Shown in pieces: positions 10,557-20,894 of a DNA stretch of 64,000 nt; within the stretch, counting starts at the first letter, position 1, and every line of letters starts with the position of its first letter. Origin of the DNA: Nitrosovibrio tenuis (GTDB lineage Bacteria > Pseudomonadota > Gammaproteobacteria > Burkholderiales > Nitrosomonadaceae); assembly GCF_900109785.1 (NCBI RefSeq), contig NZ_FOBH01000003.1:310001-374000 (forward strand), written 5' to 3'. The notes below the pieces were generated by a model, which searched no databases, had not been told where the DNA came from, and saw only the letters and a program-made list of their open reading frames with translations. The position numbers and the translations under genes are program-made.

Positions 10557-12959
10557 ATGGCTGATTCAGCGTACGTGATAGAGTTTGACAAGCTGCGTAT
10601 GACCGATGTGAGTCGTGTCGGTGGCAAGAATGCTTCGCTTGGAGAAATGATCAGCCAGCTCACACAGGCGGGAGTTCGGGTTCCCGGCGGTTTTGCGACG
10701 ACCTCCGCTGCATACCGCGATTTTTTAGCGCACAACGGCCTTGCACAGCGTATCGAGGAAGCACTCTCGACTCTGGATACCGGCAATGTCGAAGTGCTGG
10801 CGGCAACTGGCGCGCAAATTCGCGCCTGGATAAGGGAAACACCATTACCCCAGGGACTTGAAAGGGATATCGCCGCCGCGTACGAGGGGATGAAGCGGGA
10901 AGCTGGGACCGGCGATTTTTCCATGGCGGTGCGTTCTTCCGCAACCGCCGAAGACTTGAGCGACGCCTCCTTTGCCGGGCAGCAGGAAACCTTCCTCAAT
11001 ATACACGGACTGGACAATTTGCTGGAAGCGGTCAAGAACGTGTTTGCCTCGCTCTACAACGACCGCGCAATTTCCTACCGAGTTCACAAAGGCTTCACTC
11101 ATTCCGAGATAGCGCTATCCGTCGGCGTGCAACGGATGGTGCGCAGCGACATCGGAGCTTCCGGCGTGATGTTCACGCTGGACACCGAAACGGGTTTCGA
11201 ACAGGTTGTTTTTATAACTGCTTCTTATGGCCTGGGTGAAACGGTAGTGAAGGGGGCTGTGAATCCCGATGAGTTCTACGTTTATAAACCCGCGTTGACG
11301 CAGGGCAAGGCGGCAATCTTGCGGCGCAACCTTGGCTCCAAGCTCATCAAGATGCAGTTTACCCCCCATCGCGAAGTCGGCCGTTCGGTTGAAACAGTGG
11401 ACGTGGATGAGGCTGAGCGCAAGCGGTTTTCCATTACCGACGCGGATGTGGAGGAACTGGCCCGCCATGCGCTCGTTATCGAGCGGCACTATAAAAGACC
11501 GATGGATATCGAATGGGGAAAGGATGGCGCGGATGGAAAGTTATACATCCTGCAAGCACGGCCTGAGACTGTGCAGTCGCAAGCCAGGATGGACACGCTG
11601 CGGCGCTACCGCCTGAAGGGTAAATCAGAAATATTGGTGTCGGGTCGAGCCATTGGGCAGAAAATCAGTAGTGGCCCGGTCCGGCTGATCCCGAGCGCAA
11701 AGGAAATGTCCAGAGTACGGGAAGGCGACGTACTGGTGACCGATATGACCGATCCCGATTGGGAGCCGGTGATGAAACGTGCTTCAGCCATAGTCACCAA
11801 TCGGGGCGGACGTACGTGCCATGCGGCGATTATTGCGCGTGAACTGGGGATTCCGGCAGTGGTGGGCTGTGGCAACGCTACCAGCGTGTTACCTGAAAAC
11901 GAGATGGTCACGGTATCCTGTACGGAGGGCGACATCGGCAATATTTATCGAGGCACTCTCGAGGTTGAAGTGATCGATCTTGAGCTGGAAACAATGCCGA
12001 AGCCTCCTGTCAAGATCACTATGAATGTCGGCAATCCTGAGTTGGCATTCGCCTTTCAGCGTATTCCCAATGATGGCATAGGGCTGGCTCGGCTGGAGTT
12101 CATCATTGCGCGAATGATAGGGATACATCCCAAGGCTGCACTGAATTATGCCGATCTCCCTCCGGACCTGAAGCAGCAGGTGGAAAACCAGAGCGCGGGC
12201 TACCACGATTCTGTCACTTTTTATGTGGAGAAATTGACCGAGGGCATCGCCATGCTAGGTGCTGCGTTTTTTCCCAAGCCTGTAATCGTGCGAATGTCGG
12301 ACTTCAAATCCAACGAATACTCCAGCCTCATTGGCGGGCAGCAATACGAACCGAAAGAAGAAAATCCGATGCTCGGCTTTCGGGGTGCGTCGCGTTACGT
12401 GGCAGAAAGCTTCCGGGACTGTTTCACGCTGGAATGCCGGGCACTCAAAAAAGCGCGTGACGAGATCGGGCTCACCAATCTTGAAATCATGATTCCCTTT
12501 GTGCGAACGCTGACCGAGGCTAAACGCGTGGTGGAGTTGCTTGCTGAGAATGGCCTGAAGCGTGGGGAAAACGGATTACGGCTCATCATGATGTGCGAAG
12601 TTCCTTCTAATGCACTGTTGGCGGATCAATTCCTTGAATACTTCGATGGCTTCTCCATTGGGTCCAACGATCTTACGCAACTCACCCTTGGACTGGATCG
12701 GGATTCCAGCCTCATCGCCGAATTCTTCGATGAGCGCGATCCGGCGGTCAAAGCCCTGCTCCGCTCAGCCATTCAGTCATGTCGCAAAGCCGGGAAATAC
12801 GTGGGAATTTGCGGGCAGGGGCCGTCTGATCATCCGGATCTGGCCCTGTGGCTGGTGAAGGAAGGGATCGAGAGCCTGTCGCTCAATCCCGATTCGGTGG
12901 TGGAAACATGGTTATATCTGGCAGAAGAGGCAAAGAAGACCGGTATGACCGCAAGTTAG
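10557..12959 (+). CDS. ppsA: Phosphoenolpyruvate synthase (pyruvate, water dikinase)
   Basis: 800 aa from ATG at 10557, preceded by AGGAGTAAGA; the upstream in-frame TTG at 10527 is unlikely. Converts pyruvate + ATP + water to PEP + AMP + phosphate, the entry to gluconeogenesis. N-terminal ATP-grasp domain ([29 protein letters not shown]), phospho-histidine domain [20 protein letters not shown] with the catalytic His at residue 422, and a C-terminal PEP-binding barrel ([31 protein letters not shown]). Length matches the family. Its neighbours xfp and ackA point to a central-carbon cluster. Confidence 0.95.
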   Translation: MADSAYVIEFDKLRMTDVSRVGGKNASLGEMISQLTQAGVRVPGGFATTSAAYRDFLAHNGLAQRIEEALSTLDTGNVEVLAATGAQIRAWIRETPLPQGLERDIAAAYEGMKREAGTGDFSMAVRSSATAEDLSDASFAGQQETFLNIHGLDNLLEAVKNVFASLYNDRAISYRVHKGFTHSEIALSVGVQRMVRSDIGASGVMFTLDTETGFEQVVFITASYGLGETVVKGAVNPDEFYVYKPALTQGKAAILRRNLGSKLIKMQFTPHREVGRSVETVDVDEAERKRFSITDADVEELARHALVIERHYKRPMDIEWGKDGADGKLYILQARPETVQSQARMDTLRRYRLKGKSEILVSGRAIGQKISSGPVRLIPSAKEMSRVREGDVLVTDMTDPDWEPVMKRASAIVTNRGGRTCHAAIIARELGIPAVVGCGNATSVLPENEMVTVSCTEGDIGNIYRGTLEVEVIDLELETMPKPPVKITMNVGNPELAFAFQRIPNDGIGLARLEFIIARMIGIHPKAALNYADLPPDLKQQVENQSAGYHDSVTFYVEKLTEGIAMLGAAFFPKPVIVRMSDFKSNEYSSLIGGQQYEPKEENPMLGFRGASRYVAESFRDCFTLECRALKKARDEIGLTNLEIMIPFVRTLTEAKRVVELLAENGLKRGENGLRLIMMCEVPSNALLADQFLEYFDGFSIGSNDLTQLTLGLDRDSSLIAEFFDERDPAVKALLRSAIQSCRKAGKYVGICGQGPSDHPDLALWLVKEGIESLSLNPDSVVETWLYLAEEAKKTGMTAS

Positions 12960-13138
12960 CGGCAGGACGCGCATTCGCTGCTAATGACGACCCCAGGGAA
13001 GGCACCAGGAAGTTCAGAGGGGAGCTGTCCCGTGGCGATAAACCAGAGGGTGTTTGTGCGCTGTCGCACGGTAGAGTTTGCCGTTACCGTGTATCTTTTT
13101 GGTACAGCAATATCGCTGTATTGACGAAAGGAGCCATC

Positions 13139-13459
13139 ATGGGACACCATTCCATATTGAAAAGTAAAACGGCGCTATCATTGTTGGGCGCAGTCTTTTT
13201 AAGTATGGCGGGTTTAGTTCATGCACAGATCAAAACGCCCGGCCAGGGCGATTCGATGCAGAGGCCGTCAGATTCAATGCAACCCCCCGTAATTCCGGGA
13301 AAACCTTTTGAGAAAGGCACAACCCGAGGGGAAGAAGCAGAAAGCAAGAACCGCTTTGACAAGAACGAGGCAGAAGCCGCCCGCCACAAATTGAATACCA
13401 ACCAGGGTTATGGCAGCAAACGCGATGGCGGGTCTGACTCAGGTTCTGGCGGTTATTGA
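13139..13459 (+). CDS. Small exported low-complexity protein
   Basis: 106 aa from ATG at 13139 with GAAAGGAG just upstream. Residues 1-30 form a clear Sec signal peptide (TALSLLGAVFLSMAGLVHAQ, cleavage probably after VHA). The mature part is hydrophilic: Gln/Ser/Pro-rich (QRPSDSMQPP), then a charged stretch (KNRFDKNEAEAARHKLN) and a Gly/Ser-rich tail. No enzyme motif. Likely periplasmic. Function unknown; the frame is open much further upstream but only this start has a signal peptide and a ribosome binding site. Confidence 0.7.
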   Translation: MGHHSILKSKTALSLLGAVFLSMAGLVHAQIKTPGQGDSMQRPSDSMQPPVIPGKPFEKGTTRGEEAESKNRFDKNEAEAARHKLNTNQGYGSKRDGGSDSGSGGY

Positions 13460-14076
13460 CGAGCTGCTTGGAGCACTTACCGGCGTCTCTACGTCATTCT
13501 GCATCAGATTAATCTCGGGGGACGCCGCTTTTTCTTCACAAATCCTGTGCTTCATGCCCCCCACCTCCCGACAGGATTGCTTCAACTTAAAAATCCCAAT
13601 TCAAGCTATTCCTTATCCCAAGCATATACCTGACGCAATTCAAGCCCAGCCATATTCATTCCTTATATCCCATATTCAAGTGGTCCCAGCAAGTAACCAT
13701 ATAAGTCATTGTAAGGATTAGTTATTATTCAAATGTCCTGTATCGCCGTCTTCCATTTCCTGGCGGAGCCGGCCCCCTCGATTGCCCGCCCGATCCCCCC
13801 AGCGGGCCCCGAAGCTGCAACGGTAATTCCCGGCTGAAGCCGGAAGCCACCTCCAACCAACAAATTTACGGTTTCACAAATTAATCACATCTATGTGACG
13901 TCTTCTTCACATACGTTGTGGCAGTCTGCTTACCATGAGTTATACGATAGAGCAAGGGTCTATACTAAAAATTCTGAGGACGGAAGGAATTCATGAGTTC
14001 GTGTGCTTCGATTTCTGTCTGCCAGTAACTCCACGGTAGTTATTTTAAATATATGCTGATCTAACGGAGGGATGCA
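13460..14076. other. Long non-coding stretch with one palindrome
   Basis: 617 bases without a convincing gene. The only clear structure is a 14-bp palindrome at 13885-13898. GGAGG ahead of the ATG at 14077 belongs to the next gene. Base composition shifts from mixed to AT-rich toward the right. Confidence 0.5.
13885..13898. promoter_or_regulatory. Palindrome TCACAT-CT-ATGTGA (possible operator)
   Basis: TCACAT at 13885-13890 and ATGTGA at 13893-13898 are perfect inverted repeats around CT, roughly 180 bp before the gene at 14077. The half sites recall CRP/FNR-family operators, but their order (TCACA first) and spacing are not the standard CRP site. Binding is speculative. Confidence 0.25.
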
Positions 14077-14475
14077 ATGAAACAGTCGCTTTTTCATGTT
14101 CTGATGGTTTGCCTGTTTCTCCCGGTATTATGGGTAATCGCTGTTTCATTGAATAATTTTGGCTTTCCCTTAATGGAGCAATACCAGGACATTAGATTAT
14201 TTGTTGCTCTTCCGTATCTGCTGCTTGTTATTGCCGCGTTATACGGGAGCAGCTGGATTGCCGAACGCGTATCCCGGTTACTAGTGGCAAAGTTCGGAAG
14301 ACCTGAAGACAAAGTTGAGAATGTCGATCAGATGTGGGCAGAGAAGTACTTCGACGAGAATGTCATGGAAAAGAAACGTTCCATTTTCATGAAGAACGTG
14401 GATGGCTGGCTGAAAGACAATATCCTGGCCAGAATCATTTTCGGCCTTATCATCGGGGCGGTACTGGTGATGTGA
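14077..14475 (+). CDS. Hypothetical inner-membrane protein
   Basis: 132 aa; ATG at 14077 preceded by GGAGG. Hydrophobic segments at about 5-27 (VLMVCLFLPVLWVIAVSL), 42-60 (LFVALPYLLLVIAALYGSS) and 115-132 (ILARIIFGLIIGAVLVM), with a charged cytoplasmic or periplasmic loop between the last two. No family recognised. It stands alone, followed by a probable terminator at 14657-14691. Confidence 0.65.
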   Translation: MKQSLFHVLMVCLFLPVLWVIAVSLNNFGFPLMEQYQDIRLFVALPYLLLVIAALYGSSWIAERVSRLLVAKFGRPEDKVENVDQMWAEKYFDENVMEKKRSIFMKNVDGWLKDNILARIIFGLIIGAVLVM

Positions 14476-15050
14476 TGTTGGAAATCCCGGAGAATCATGA
14501 ATAAGAGACTCGGGATAGCATAATGACAATGCGGCCGGGGCACCGAAGCAACACGCTGTCATAAGCTGGAAATATTGTTGTGGCAAGATCATTTACGGTA
14601 TTTACATCACCCCTTCTGTAAACATCTTGGCCATTATCTCCTCCGGTAATGGTCCTGGCCCGGTAACGGTAACGCCGCCCCGGGCCTTTTTGCAGGAACG
14701 CGGCGATAAGCGGACGCATGACATCTATTTAGTATTCGGATATCCGAGCCTATCCAAACAGTCCCCTGAACTCAAGCAATTGCATGGATGGCCGTAGATT
14801 AGAACAAACAGCCATGCCGGGCGGGACGGTGAGCCCATGCGTCAATGTTTACCATTTTTACCAAACTTTCGTTACGATCTAACTTGAGAGTTGAATGATT
14901 CGAACCATCGATTGACGTTTGCATAAGCCAACAATAACCCCACTGATTCTTAGGTGTACCTCTGTCCAATAGCATAATGCCTCAATTCGTATGATATTGA
15001 TCGTGCTGCCAATGTGGGCAGTCATTACTTTTATCTATCGGGGGCGGCAT
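14476..15050. other. Non-coding stretch with a terminator and an IS-end-like motif
   Basis: 575 bases. It contains a GC-rich hairpin with T-run (14657-14691) and, at 14952-14970, a 19-bp motif matching 17 of 19 bases with the right end of an inverted-repeat element at 26370-26388. Nothing else recognisable. Confidence 0.5.
14657..14691 (+). terminator. Rho-independent terminator
   Basis: GGCCCGG (14657-14663) pairs with CCGGGCC (14680-14686), followed by TTTTT. About 180 bp downstream of the membrane protein gene ending at 14475, which it probably terminates. Confidence 0.6.
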
Positions 15051-15248
15051 ATGTATTTCATACTTTACAAAAGTGTTGATGATAGCCAATGGTATTGGCA
15101 ATGCCGGGCAGACAACCATGAGCCGGTTGCGGATGGCGCAGAGGGATACGTAAATAAGGAGGACGCGCTATATGGGATCAAAAGGGTGAAAGGAAACGCG
15201 GCCACAGCAGGAATCTACGACGACTACCTGGCAAAATGGATAGTTTGA
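15051..15248 (+). CDS. DUF1508 (YegP-like) small protein
   Basis: 65 aa from the ATG at 15051; upstream frame positions lack family similarity. The sequence YFILYKSVDDSQWYWQCRA, then a Gly-Tyr and KEDALYGIKRVK fit one copy of the DUF1508/YegP fold, a small alpha/beta domain often found as one or two copies. Function is not established. It stands alone and is followed 20 bp later by a hairpin terminator. Recognition is from the motif pattern only. Confidence 0.75.
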   Translation: MYFILYKSVDDSQWYWQCRADNHEPVADGAEGYVNKEDALYGIKRVKGNAATAGIYDDYLAKWIV

Positions 15249-15632
15249 AGAGCTGCCTGATTTTATGACCCGCCTCGAGCGGGTTTTGTTGCCGGAGAGA
15301 TTGCTATTTCTACCCCATCCTGCCAGTGCGGAGGAAAGGGATCTGATACAAGTACTTATCTTATGCTTGACACATTCCTTTCACGGAAGAATTGTCGTGG
15401 CTCGCCTTCCCCTTACACTGTTCCCCGCCAACCACAGCATATCATTTAGCGCGGGAATAACTGACAGGCGGTCTTTTTCGCTGAAACGGATTATCAGTTC
15501 TTTCATATGTCCTGATGGCAGCGGCCAGGGGTGTATGTTAGCCCAGGCCACGTGCCCGTTGGACTGAAAAGTTGGTAGCCAACCCCTCACAGCAGGATTT
15601 TACGAAAAGACTATCCGAGATTCTAGGGAAGA
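15249..15632. other. Intergenic region
   Basis: 384 bases between the DUF1508 gene and a small minus-strand gene. Apart from the terminator at its left edge, open frames on both strands overlap here, but none has a ribosome binding site or a recognisable product. Confidence 0.45.
15268..15290 (+). terminator. Rho-independent terminator
   Basis: ACCCGC (15268-15273) and GCGGGT (15279-15284) form a stem around CTCGA, followed by TTTGTT. It lies 20 bp after the DUF1508 gene. Confidence 0.7.
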
Positions 15633-15893
15633 CTATGATTGTATTGGGCGATTCCCATAATAGTTTTCCATCCACTTGCGTTTATCGTATGCCACGCCCA
15701 GACCTTCGTGCTCCATAGGGGCACTTGTTTTACGAGATCGGCTCGTCCAATCCTGTAACTCCGCCAACGCCTTGGACAATTTGAGATACAGCGGGCAGAG
15801 CCGGGGTGATCCGCTGAAGCTAATGAAGGTTCCGATGCAATCGTTCAAGAAAGAGAGTGCCCCTGCAGTGGCGCGTCCAACTATTTTACGCAT
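15633..15893 (-). CDS. Small hypothetical protein
   Basis: 86 aa, read from ATG at 15893 because AGGAG lies 5 nt upstream at 15903-15899. The product starts MRKIVGRATAGALSFLND, moderately hydrophobic, and ends in a charged segment with KRKWMENYYGNRP. No motif or family recognised. The good ribosome binding site is the main support; it could still be a chance frame. It stands alone between long non-coding stretches. Confidence 0.45.
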   Translation of the reverse strand: MRKIVGRATAGALSFLNDCIGTFISFSGSPRLCPLYLKLSKALAELQDWTSRSRKTSAPMEHEGLGVAYDKRKWMENYYGNRPIQS

Positions 15894-16327
15894 GAATTCT
15901 CCTGAATTCGGGTTGCTCACCGGCAACCCAACGGTACGTATATATTACATATTCTGGTGGCCCTGCCTATTGAACTCTGGTACTACTTGGAGACCTCGCC
16001 TGCTGGAACTGATTAAACCTGAAACAATCCGGCAAACTACTGTTTAGACCGTCGCAATGATTTCGATTTAGGTCGGATCAACCTGTAACCTATTAAAGTT
16101 GTGCAATAATATCCCCTTGCCAAGTTGCCTGTGCAGCGGATCTGTATTTAGGTGCCGCGTAATGCCAATTCGTGATGCGCCTCACTTCAAATTCCACCGG
16201 GAAGTATTGAAATAACGCCTGATCGATCGACCCAGGTAGCGGAATAGTTAAAAAAGCCCGGCCTAGCGTAGTCACCGGAAAGACCCTGCTGTCCCTCTGT
16301 AATGTGCTGCCTCCCAGACGAGCGATC
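15894..16327. other. Intergenic region upstream of the sensor kinase
   Basis: 434 bases between divergent genes; must hold the promoters for the small minus-strand gene and for the kinase operon. I see no operator, RNA gene or repeat in it. Confidence 0.45.
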
Positions 16328-19300
16328 ATGACGATCCAGAAATTGAGTTTTATCTTCTATCTCGTGACAGCGATATTAATTTCGCTGCTCACCCTTTTCA
16401 TCGGGCTTCGTTTCTTCGAACAGCGGGAGTTAGAGCATTTCCGGGAGACACGCTATGAATCATTTCTTGCAGCCGACGAGCTGCGCCAGTCATCCGATGA
16501 TCTGACGCGCATGGCCCGCGCATATGTCGACACCGGCAATCCCAAGTATGAACGAATGTATTGGGACATACTTGCGATCCGCAATGGTGAGAAGGCACGG
16601 CCGCTGCACTATGAACGGAGTTATTGGGATCTCGTTATCGGCGATCCCGACTTCCAGCCCTCCCCGGGAGGCCGAAAAATTTCTTTACGAACGTGGATGG
16701 AGGAGCTTGGATTTACCGAGGCAGAGTTTGCAAAGCTTGCGGAAGCTCATAGGGAGGATAACCATTTGGCGGTATTGGAAAGCACGGCACTGAATGCGAT
16801 GAAGGGGTTCTTTCAAGGCCCTGATGGCCAATTCAACGTGAGGGGAGACCCTGACCCCGAGCTGGCCCGCCGCCTCTTGAACGACGAGAACTTTTACAAG
16901 AAAAAGGTCAGGACCATGCGGCCGCTAAACGAGTTTTATGAATTATTCGACGCGCGCACGCTCAATTCGGTCGCTACCGCCCAGCAGCGCACGGACCTCT
17001 ATGTCTACGCCGTCCTCCTCACGTTCGTCTTCCTCGTGGCCTGGCTCGTTCTTTCGTCCCGCATCGTGTGGCGAAAAGTACAAAATCTGGTGCAACTCGA
17101 AGAAGAGACGAGGAACATCGGAAAAGCGGACTATGTCTCTCAATTCAAGATTGACTCCAATGACGAGATAGGCAATCTTTCCCGTGCCTTTATTGCCGCT
17201 CAGGCCGAGCGCGACCGCTATTTCGACCAGTCTCTCAACTTGCTCGCCATCGCCAACTTTGATGGCCATTTCAAACGCCTGAACCCGGCCTGGTCAAAGG
17301 AATTTGGGTTCTCGCCGGAAGAGTTGCTGTCTCGACCCTTCATTGACTTCGTCGCGCCCGGCTCCCGCACACAGGCTGCAGCAGAACTGGATAAACTCAT
17401 GGCATATTGTGAGGATTCGTTCGAAATCCAGATGGCCTCCAAGGATGGGTCGTTGCGCTGGGTCTTATGGAATATAACCGCCCTACCGGAGGTTCAGGAA
17501 TTCTATATTTCGGGCCAAGACATTACACAAAGGAAGAATGCTGAAATCGACCTGCAAAATGCGCAAAAAGCAGCGGAAGCTGCCAGCCGTGCTAAAAGCG
17601 AGTTTCTGGCAAACATGAGTCACGAGATTCGTACGCCCATGAATGGCGTGCTCGGCACGGTTGACCTGCTTCTGAATACCTCGTTAACCAGGTCGCAGCG
17701 CGAGCTGGCGAGGCTGGCACGCGCAAGCGGCGAGACACTGCTTGCCATAATTAATGACATTCTCGATTTCTCAAAAATCGAGGCGGGTAAATTGACAATT
17801 TCTCCTACGCCTTTTGATCTTCTTGAAACCGTTGAAGCGGTGGCGAGCATGATCGCCATGCAGCCCACCCGGAAGCATGATGTCAATATCATCGTACGTT
17901 ATCCCCCGGCTGTGCCGCGCTACGTGATTGGTGACATGGGGCGCATCCGTCAGGTATTGACGAATTTGACCAGCAATGCCATCAAATTCACGGATAAAGG
18001 TCACGTCCTCATCGATATCGAAACCGATTCGATCGGTGAAGACGGAGCCACGCTGCGTTTCAGTGTCGAGGACAGCGGCATCGGCATCGCGGCAGATAAA
18101 TTGGAGGGCCTCTTCGACAAGTTTACGCAGGCGGATACCTCCACAACACGGCGCCATGGCGGAACAGGCCTGGGACTGGCCATCAGCAAGCAGCTGGTAA
18201 AATTGATGGGCGGGACCATCACGGCCAAGAGCCGTATTGGTATCGGCTCAACGTTCTGGTTTACCCTCCGGCTGCCCCTGCAAAGCAATCGACCGGCAGA
18301 GATCACGCCTCGTGCGGAATTAGCAGGTGTTCGTTTGCTGATTGTGGACGATAACGCAGTCAACCGTCTCGTTCTGCAGGAGCAAGTCCGCGTCTGGAAA
18401 ATGCGTATCGGAAGCTGCTTATCGGGTGTAGAAGCCCTTCGGACGCTACGCGAAGCTCATGCCGCCGGTAATCCCTACCATATTGCCATCCTGGATTATC
18501 AGATGCCCGAGATGGATGGAGAAACGTTGGGCCAAGCCATAAAACGTGACCCGCTTTTGCGTGATATCGAACTGATCATGCTCAGCTCCATGGGACAGGA
18601 AAGCGAAGTTCGGGAGCGTCTCAGGAAGATCGGTTTTGCGGCCTATCTGGTCAAGCCGGCGCGCCAGTCAGAACTATTGTCAACACTCACAAATATCTGG
18701 GGTGCACACTGCGAACGACGCACAATAGACCTCATCGGTGATGCCCAGCCCCTTCCACAAACTCATGAGGTACAAACTGACAGCCCGGAAAGCACATTTA
18801 TTGGCACACGCGTGCTGCTGGCGGAGGATAACATTACCAATCAGATCATCGCGGCGATGATGCTGCGCAGTCTGGGCTGCGAGGTCGACATCGCAGCCGA
18901 TGGCCGGCAAGCAATACAGCGGATAGATGAATTCCCCTACGATATTGTCTTCATGGATGGCGAGATGCCGGAAATGGATGGCTTCGAAGCCACTGCTGCG
19001 ATTCGCCGCCGGTCCGACAGTAAATCTCAGCTCCCCGTCATCGCTGTAACGGCTCAGGTAATGCAAGGCGACAAGGAACGCTGTCTGCTCGCAGGTATGA
19101 ACGATTACATCAGCAAACCGGTGAAACACGAGGATTTCGCCGCTGCCTTAAAACGGTGGTCGCTGAAGAAAGATGAACATGAAGCTGGCCGGGTAGAGAA
19201 AACGCAGAACGAGAAAACAGCTGGTGCCGATTCCTCGCATTTCTTATCTTCCCAAAGCGCTTCGTCTATAAACGCCTCGTCGGTATTGAGCAGCGAGATC

Positions 19301-19657
19301 GTGACGCGCTTGCGCGCATTGGCGCAGGCAACGGAACCAGCCTTGTTCAACCAGATGTTCGCGTCGTTCCTGAGCGACAGTGCTGAACGTATCAGTATCC
19401 TGAGAAGCGCGGCAAACACGGCTGATGCCGAGCGCCTGCAAGCCACCGCTCACGCCATGAAAGGCGCCAGTGCCAATGTGGGGGCTACGCATATGGCAGA
19501 GATCGCCCGGCAACTGGAAGTTTTAGGCAGGACCTCCTCAGTGACCGGAGCCATCGCATTAGTAGAAGCAATGGAAAGCGAGTTTGAACGCGCGAAGAAC
19601 GAGATTAATGCGATTATGGGGCAACTTGACCCATCGCAGGGGGAGACTCAGCCATGA
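16328..19657 (+). CDS. Hybrid sensor histidine kinase with two receivers and an HPt domain
   Basis: 1109 aa from ATG at 16328 (a GTG at 16304 would add 8 residues; neither start has a strong ribosome binding site). Order: membrane segment about 10-28, a periplasmic sensor region of about 190 residues, a second membrane segment (YAVLLTFVFLVAWLVLSS), HAMP, PAS/PAC (about 295-420), HisKA with SHEIRTP and phospho-His 432, ATPase domain (NLTSNAIKFT, DSGIGIA, GGTGLGLAIS), receiver 1 with Asp 723 (LDYQMPEMDG), receiver 2 with Asp 877 (MDGEMPEMDG), and an HPt domain with His 1042 (HAMKGAS). A BarA/TorS-style phosphorelay in one protein. The stop overlaps the next gene (ATGA), so the GGDEF regulator is the obvious output. 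Confidence 0.93.
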   Translation: MTIQKLSFIFYLVTAILISLLTLFIGLRFFEQRELEHFRETRYESFLAADELRQSSDDLTRMARAYVDTGNPKYERMYWDILAIRNGEKARPLHYERSYWDLVIGDPDFQPSPGGRKISLRTWMEELGFTEAEFAKLAEAHREDNHLAVLESTALNAMKGFFQGPDGQFNVRGDPDPELARRLLNDENFYKKKVRTMRPLNEFYELFDARTLNSVATAQQRTDLYVYAVLLTFVFLVAWLVLSSRIVWRKVQNLVQLEEETRNIGKADYVSQFKIDSNDEIGNLSRAFIAAQAERDRYFDQSLNLLAIANFDGHFKRLNPAWSKEFGFSPEELLSRPFIDFVAPGSRTQAAAELDKLMAYCEDSFEIQMASKDGSLRWVLWNITALPEVQEFYISGQDITQRKNAEIDLQNAQKAAEAASRAKSEFLANMSHEIRTPMNGVLGTVDLLLNTSLTRSQRELARLARASGETLLAIINDILDFSKIEAGKLTISPTPFDLLETVEAVASMIAMQPTRKHDVNIIVRYPPAVPRYVIGDMGRIRQVLTNLTSNAIKFTDKGHVLIDIETDSIGEDGATLRFSVEDSGIGIAADKLEGLFDKFTQADTSTTRRHGGTGLGLAISKQLVKLMGGTITAKSRIGIGSTFWFTLRLPLQSNRPAEITPRAELAGVRLLIVDDNAVNRLVLQEQVRVWKMRIGSCLSGVEALRTLREAHAAGNPYHIAILDYQMPEMDGETLGQAIKRDPLLRDIELIMLSSMGQESEVRERLRKIGFAAYLVKPARQSELLSTLTNIWGAHCERRTIDLIGDAQPLPQTHEVQTDSPESTFIGTRVLLAEDNITNQIIAAMMLRSLGCEVDIAADGRQAIQRIDEFPYDIVFMDGEMPEMDGFEATAAIRRRSDSKSQLPVIAVTAQVMQGDKERCLLAGMNDYISKPVKHEDFAAALKRWSLKKDEHEAGRVEKTQNEKTAGADSSHFLSSQSASSINASSVLSSEIVTRLRALAQATEPALFNQMFASFLSDSAERISILRSAANTADAERLQATAHAMKGASANVGATHMAEIARQLEVLGRTSSVTGAIALVEAMESEFERAKNEINAIMGQLDPSQGETQP

Positions 19658-20532
19658 AAATATTAATTGCCGAAGACGATACCACCACGCGCCTGATATT
19701 TGGTGCCACCCTAAGGAAAATGGGACACACTGTGACGGCCGTAGAAGATGGGCAAAAAGCATGGGAGGCCTGGCAGCAGGAAGAATACTCACTGCTCATC
19801 TCCGACTGGATAATGCCTGATATCGATGGCCTGGAATTATGCAAGAGGATCCGAGCCCAGCCCAGCCTGCAATATACCTACATCATCCTTCTTACCTCAA
19901 TGGACGGCAAAGGTAGTTATCTCGAAGGCATGGACGCGGGCGCCGATGATTTTATTACCAAGCCTTTCGATGAGGAACAACTGGCAGCGCGACTCCGAGT
20001 GGCCGAACGAATAATTGCGTTGCACCGGAAACTGCGTATCCAGGCCACGCGTGATCATCTTACCGGTGTGTGGAACCGGGCTGCTATCATGGATTACCTG
20101 CTTGGAGAGGTGGAACGAGCACGACGGCAAAGTACCCATATTGGGGTGATCATTGCCGACCTCGACCACTTCAAGCGAATCAACGACACCTTTGGGCACC
20201 CTGCCGGCGATGCTGTCTTGCAAGAAGCCGCCCGGCGCATGCAGTTGGCCCTTCGTCCCTATGACCGGCTGGGGCGCTACGGTGGCGAAGAGTTTCTCTT
20301 CATAGCCTCAGGCTGTGATTTGAGCCAAACGATGGCGCTGGCTGAACGGATCCGGAGCTTCATGAGCGCGGACCCTATCACAATTCATTCTGGCGAACTT
20401 CCTGTGACTGTGAGCTTGGGGGCGGCGGTCGGTAGTGATCAGGTCGGCGAAGACGCGGCTGCGCTGATCGCCGCCGCTGATGAGGCACTCTACCGGGCAA
20501 AAAAAGCGGGCCGTAATCGGGTTGAATCCTAG
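19654..20532 (+). CDS. Response regulator with GGDEF (diguanylate cyclase) output
   Basis: 292 aa. Receiver domain 1-125 with acidic pocket (AEDD near the N-terminus) and phospho-acceptor Asp 51 in SDWIMPDIDG; Lys in FITKPFDE. GGDEF domain about 135-292 with the active-site variant GGEEF at 210-214, a functional form, and the inhibitory I-site RPYD exactly five residues before it. It should make cyclic di-GMP when phosphorylated and be feedback-inhibited by product. It overlaps the hybrid kinase gene by 4 nt, so kinase, phosphorelay and cyclase form one signalling operon. Similar in layout to PleD/WspR-type regulators. Confidence 0.93.
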   Translation: MKILIAEDDTTTRLIFGATLRKMGHTVTAVEDGQKAWEAWQQEEYSLLISDWIMPDIDGLELCKRIRAQPSLQYTYIILLTSMDGKGSYLEGMDAGADDFITKPFDEEQLAARLRVAERIIALHRKLRIQATRDHLTGVWNRAAIMDYLLGEVERARRQSTHIGVIIADLDHFKRINDTFGHPAGDAVLQEAARRMQLALRPYDRLGRYGGEEFLFIASGCDLSQTMALAERIRSFMSADPITIHSGELPVTVSLGAAVGSDQVGEDAAALIAAADEALYRAKKAGRNRVES

Positions 20533-20894
20533 CATCGGGGCGGATATTTATGAGGAAGCTCCCGTGGTATTGTTGGAAGCGGTAGTCTGCTTTTAAGATT
20601 TGCAGGTGTAAAAGAGAACTACCTCGGGTGCCTGACGGACGCCCTACATCAACGCCTTCTTTGTATTCCGCCGATATTGATGCAAGTCGCCCATCTAATC
20701 CCGACTTTTCTGGTTTGTCTTATCTGGCGAGAAGGGTGAAAAAGCAGGCCAGTTTTGCGAATATTGCCCACATAAGCACGATCTTTTCCAACTACAACGC
20801 CTTGCTGGAAATGTGGAAAACTCGAAATGAAGCAGTCGGCCCGATATTCAGCGCGATTATTTTACGGCACTCCAAGACGGCGGCGGCCTACGTC

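Noticed and set aside
14899-14908. GATTCGAACC motif resembling a tRNA T-arm on the minus strand
   Set aside because: The flanking bases do not form a T-stem, and no anticodon or acceptor arm can be found around it.
15381-15590. 69-codon minus-strand frame
   Set aside because: No ribosome binding site, no recognisable composition, overlapped by an equally weak plus-strand frame.
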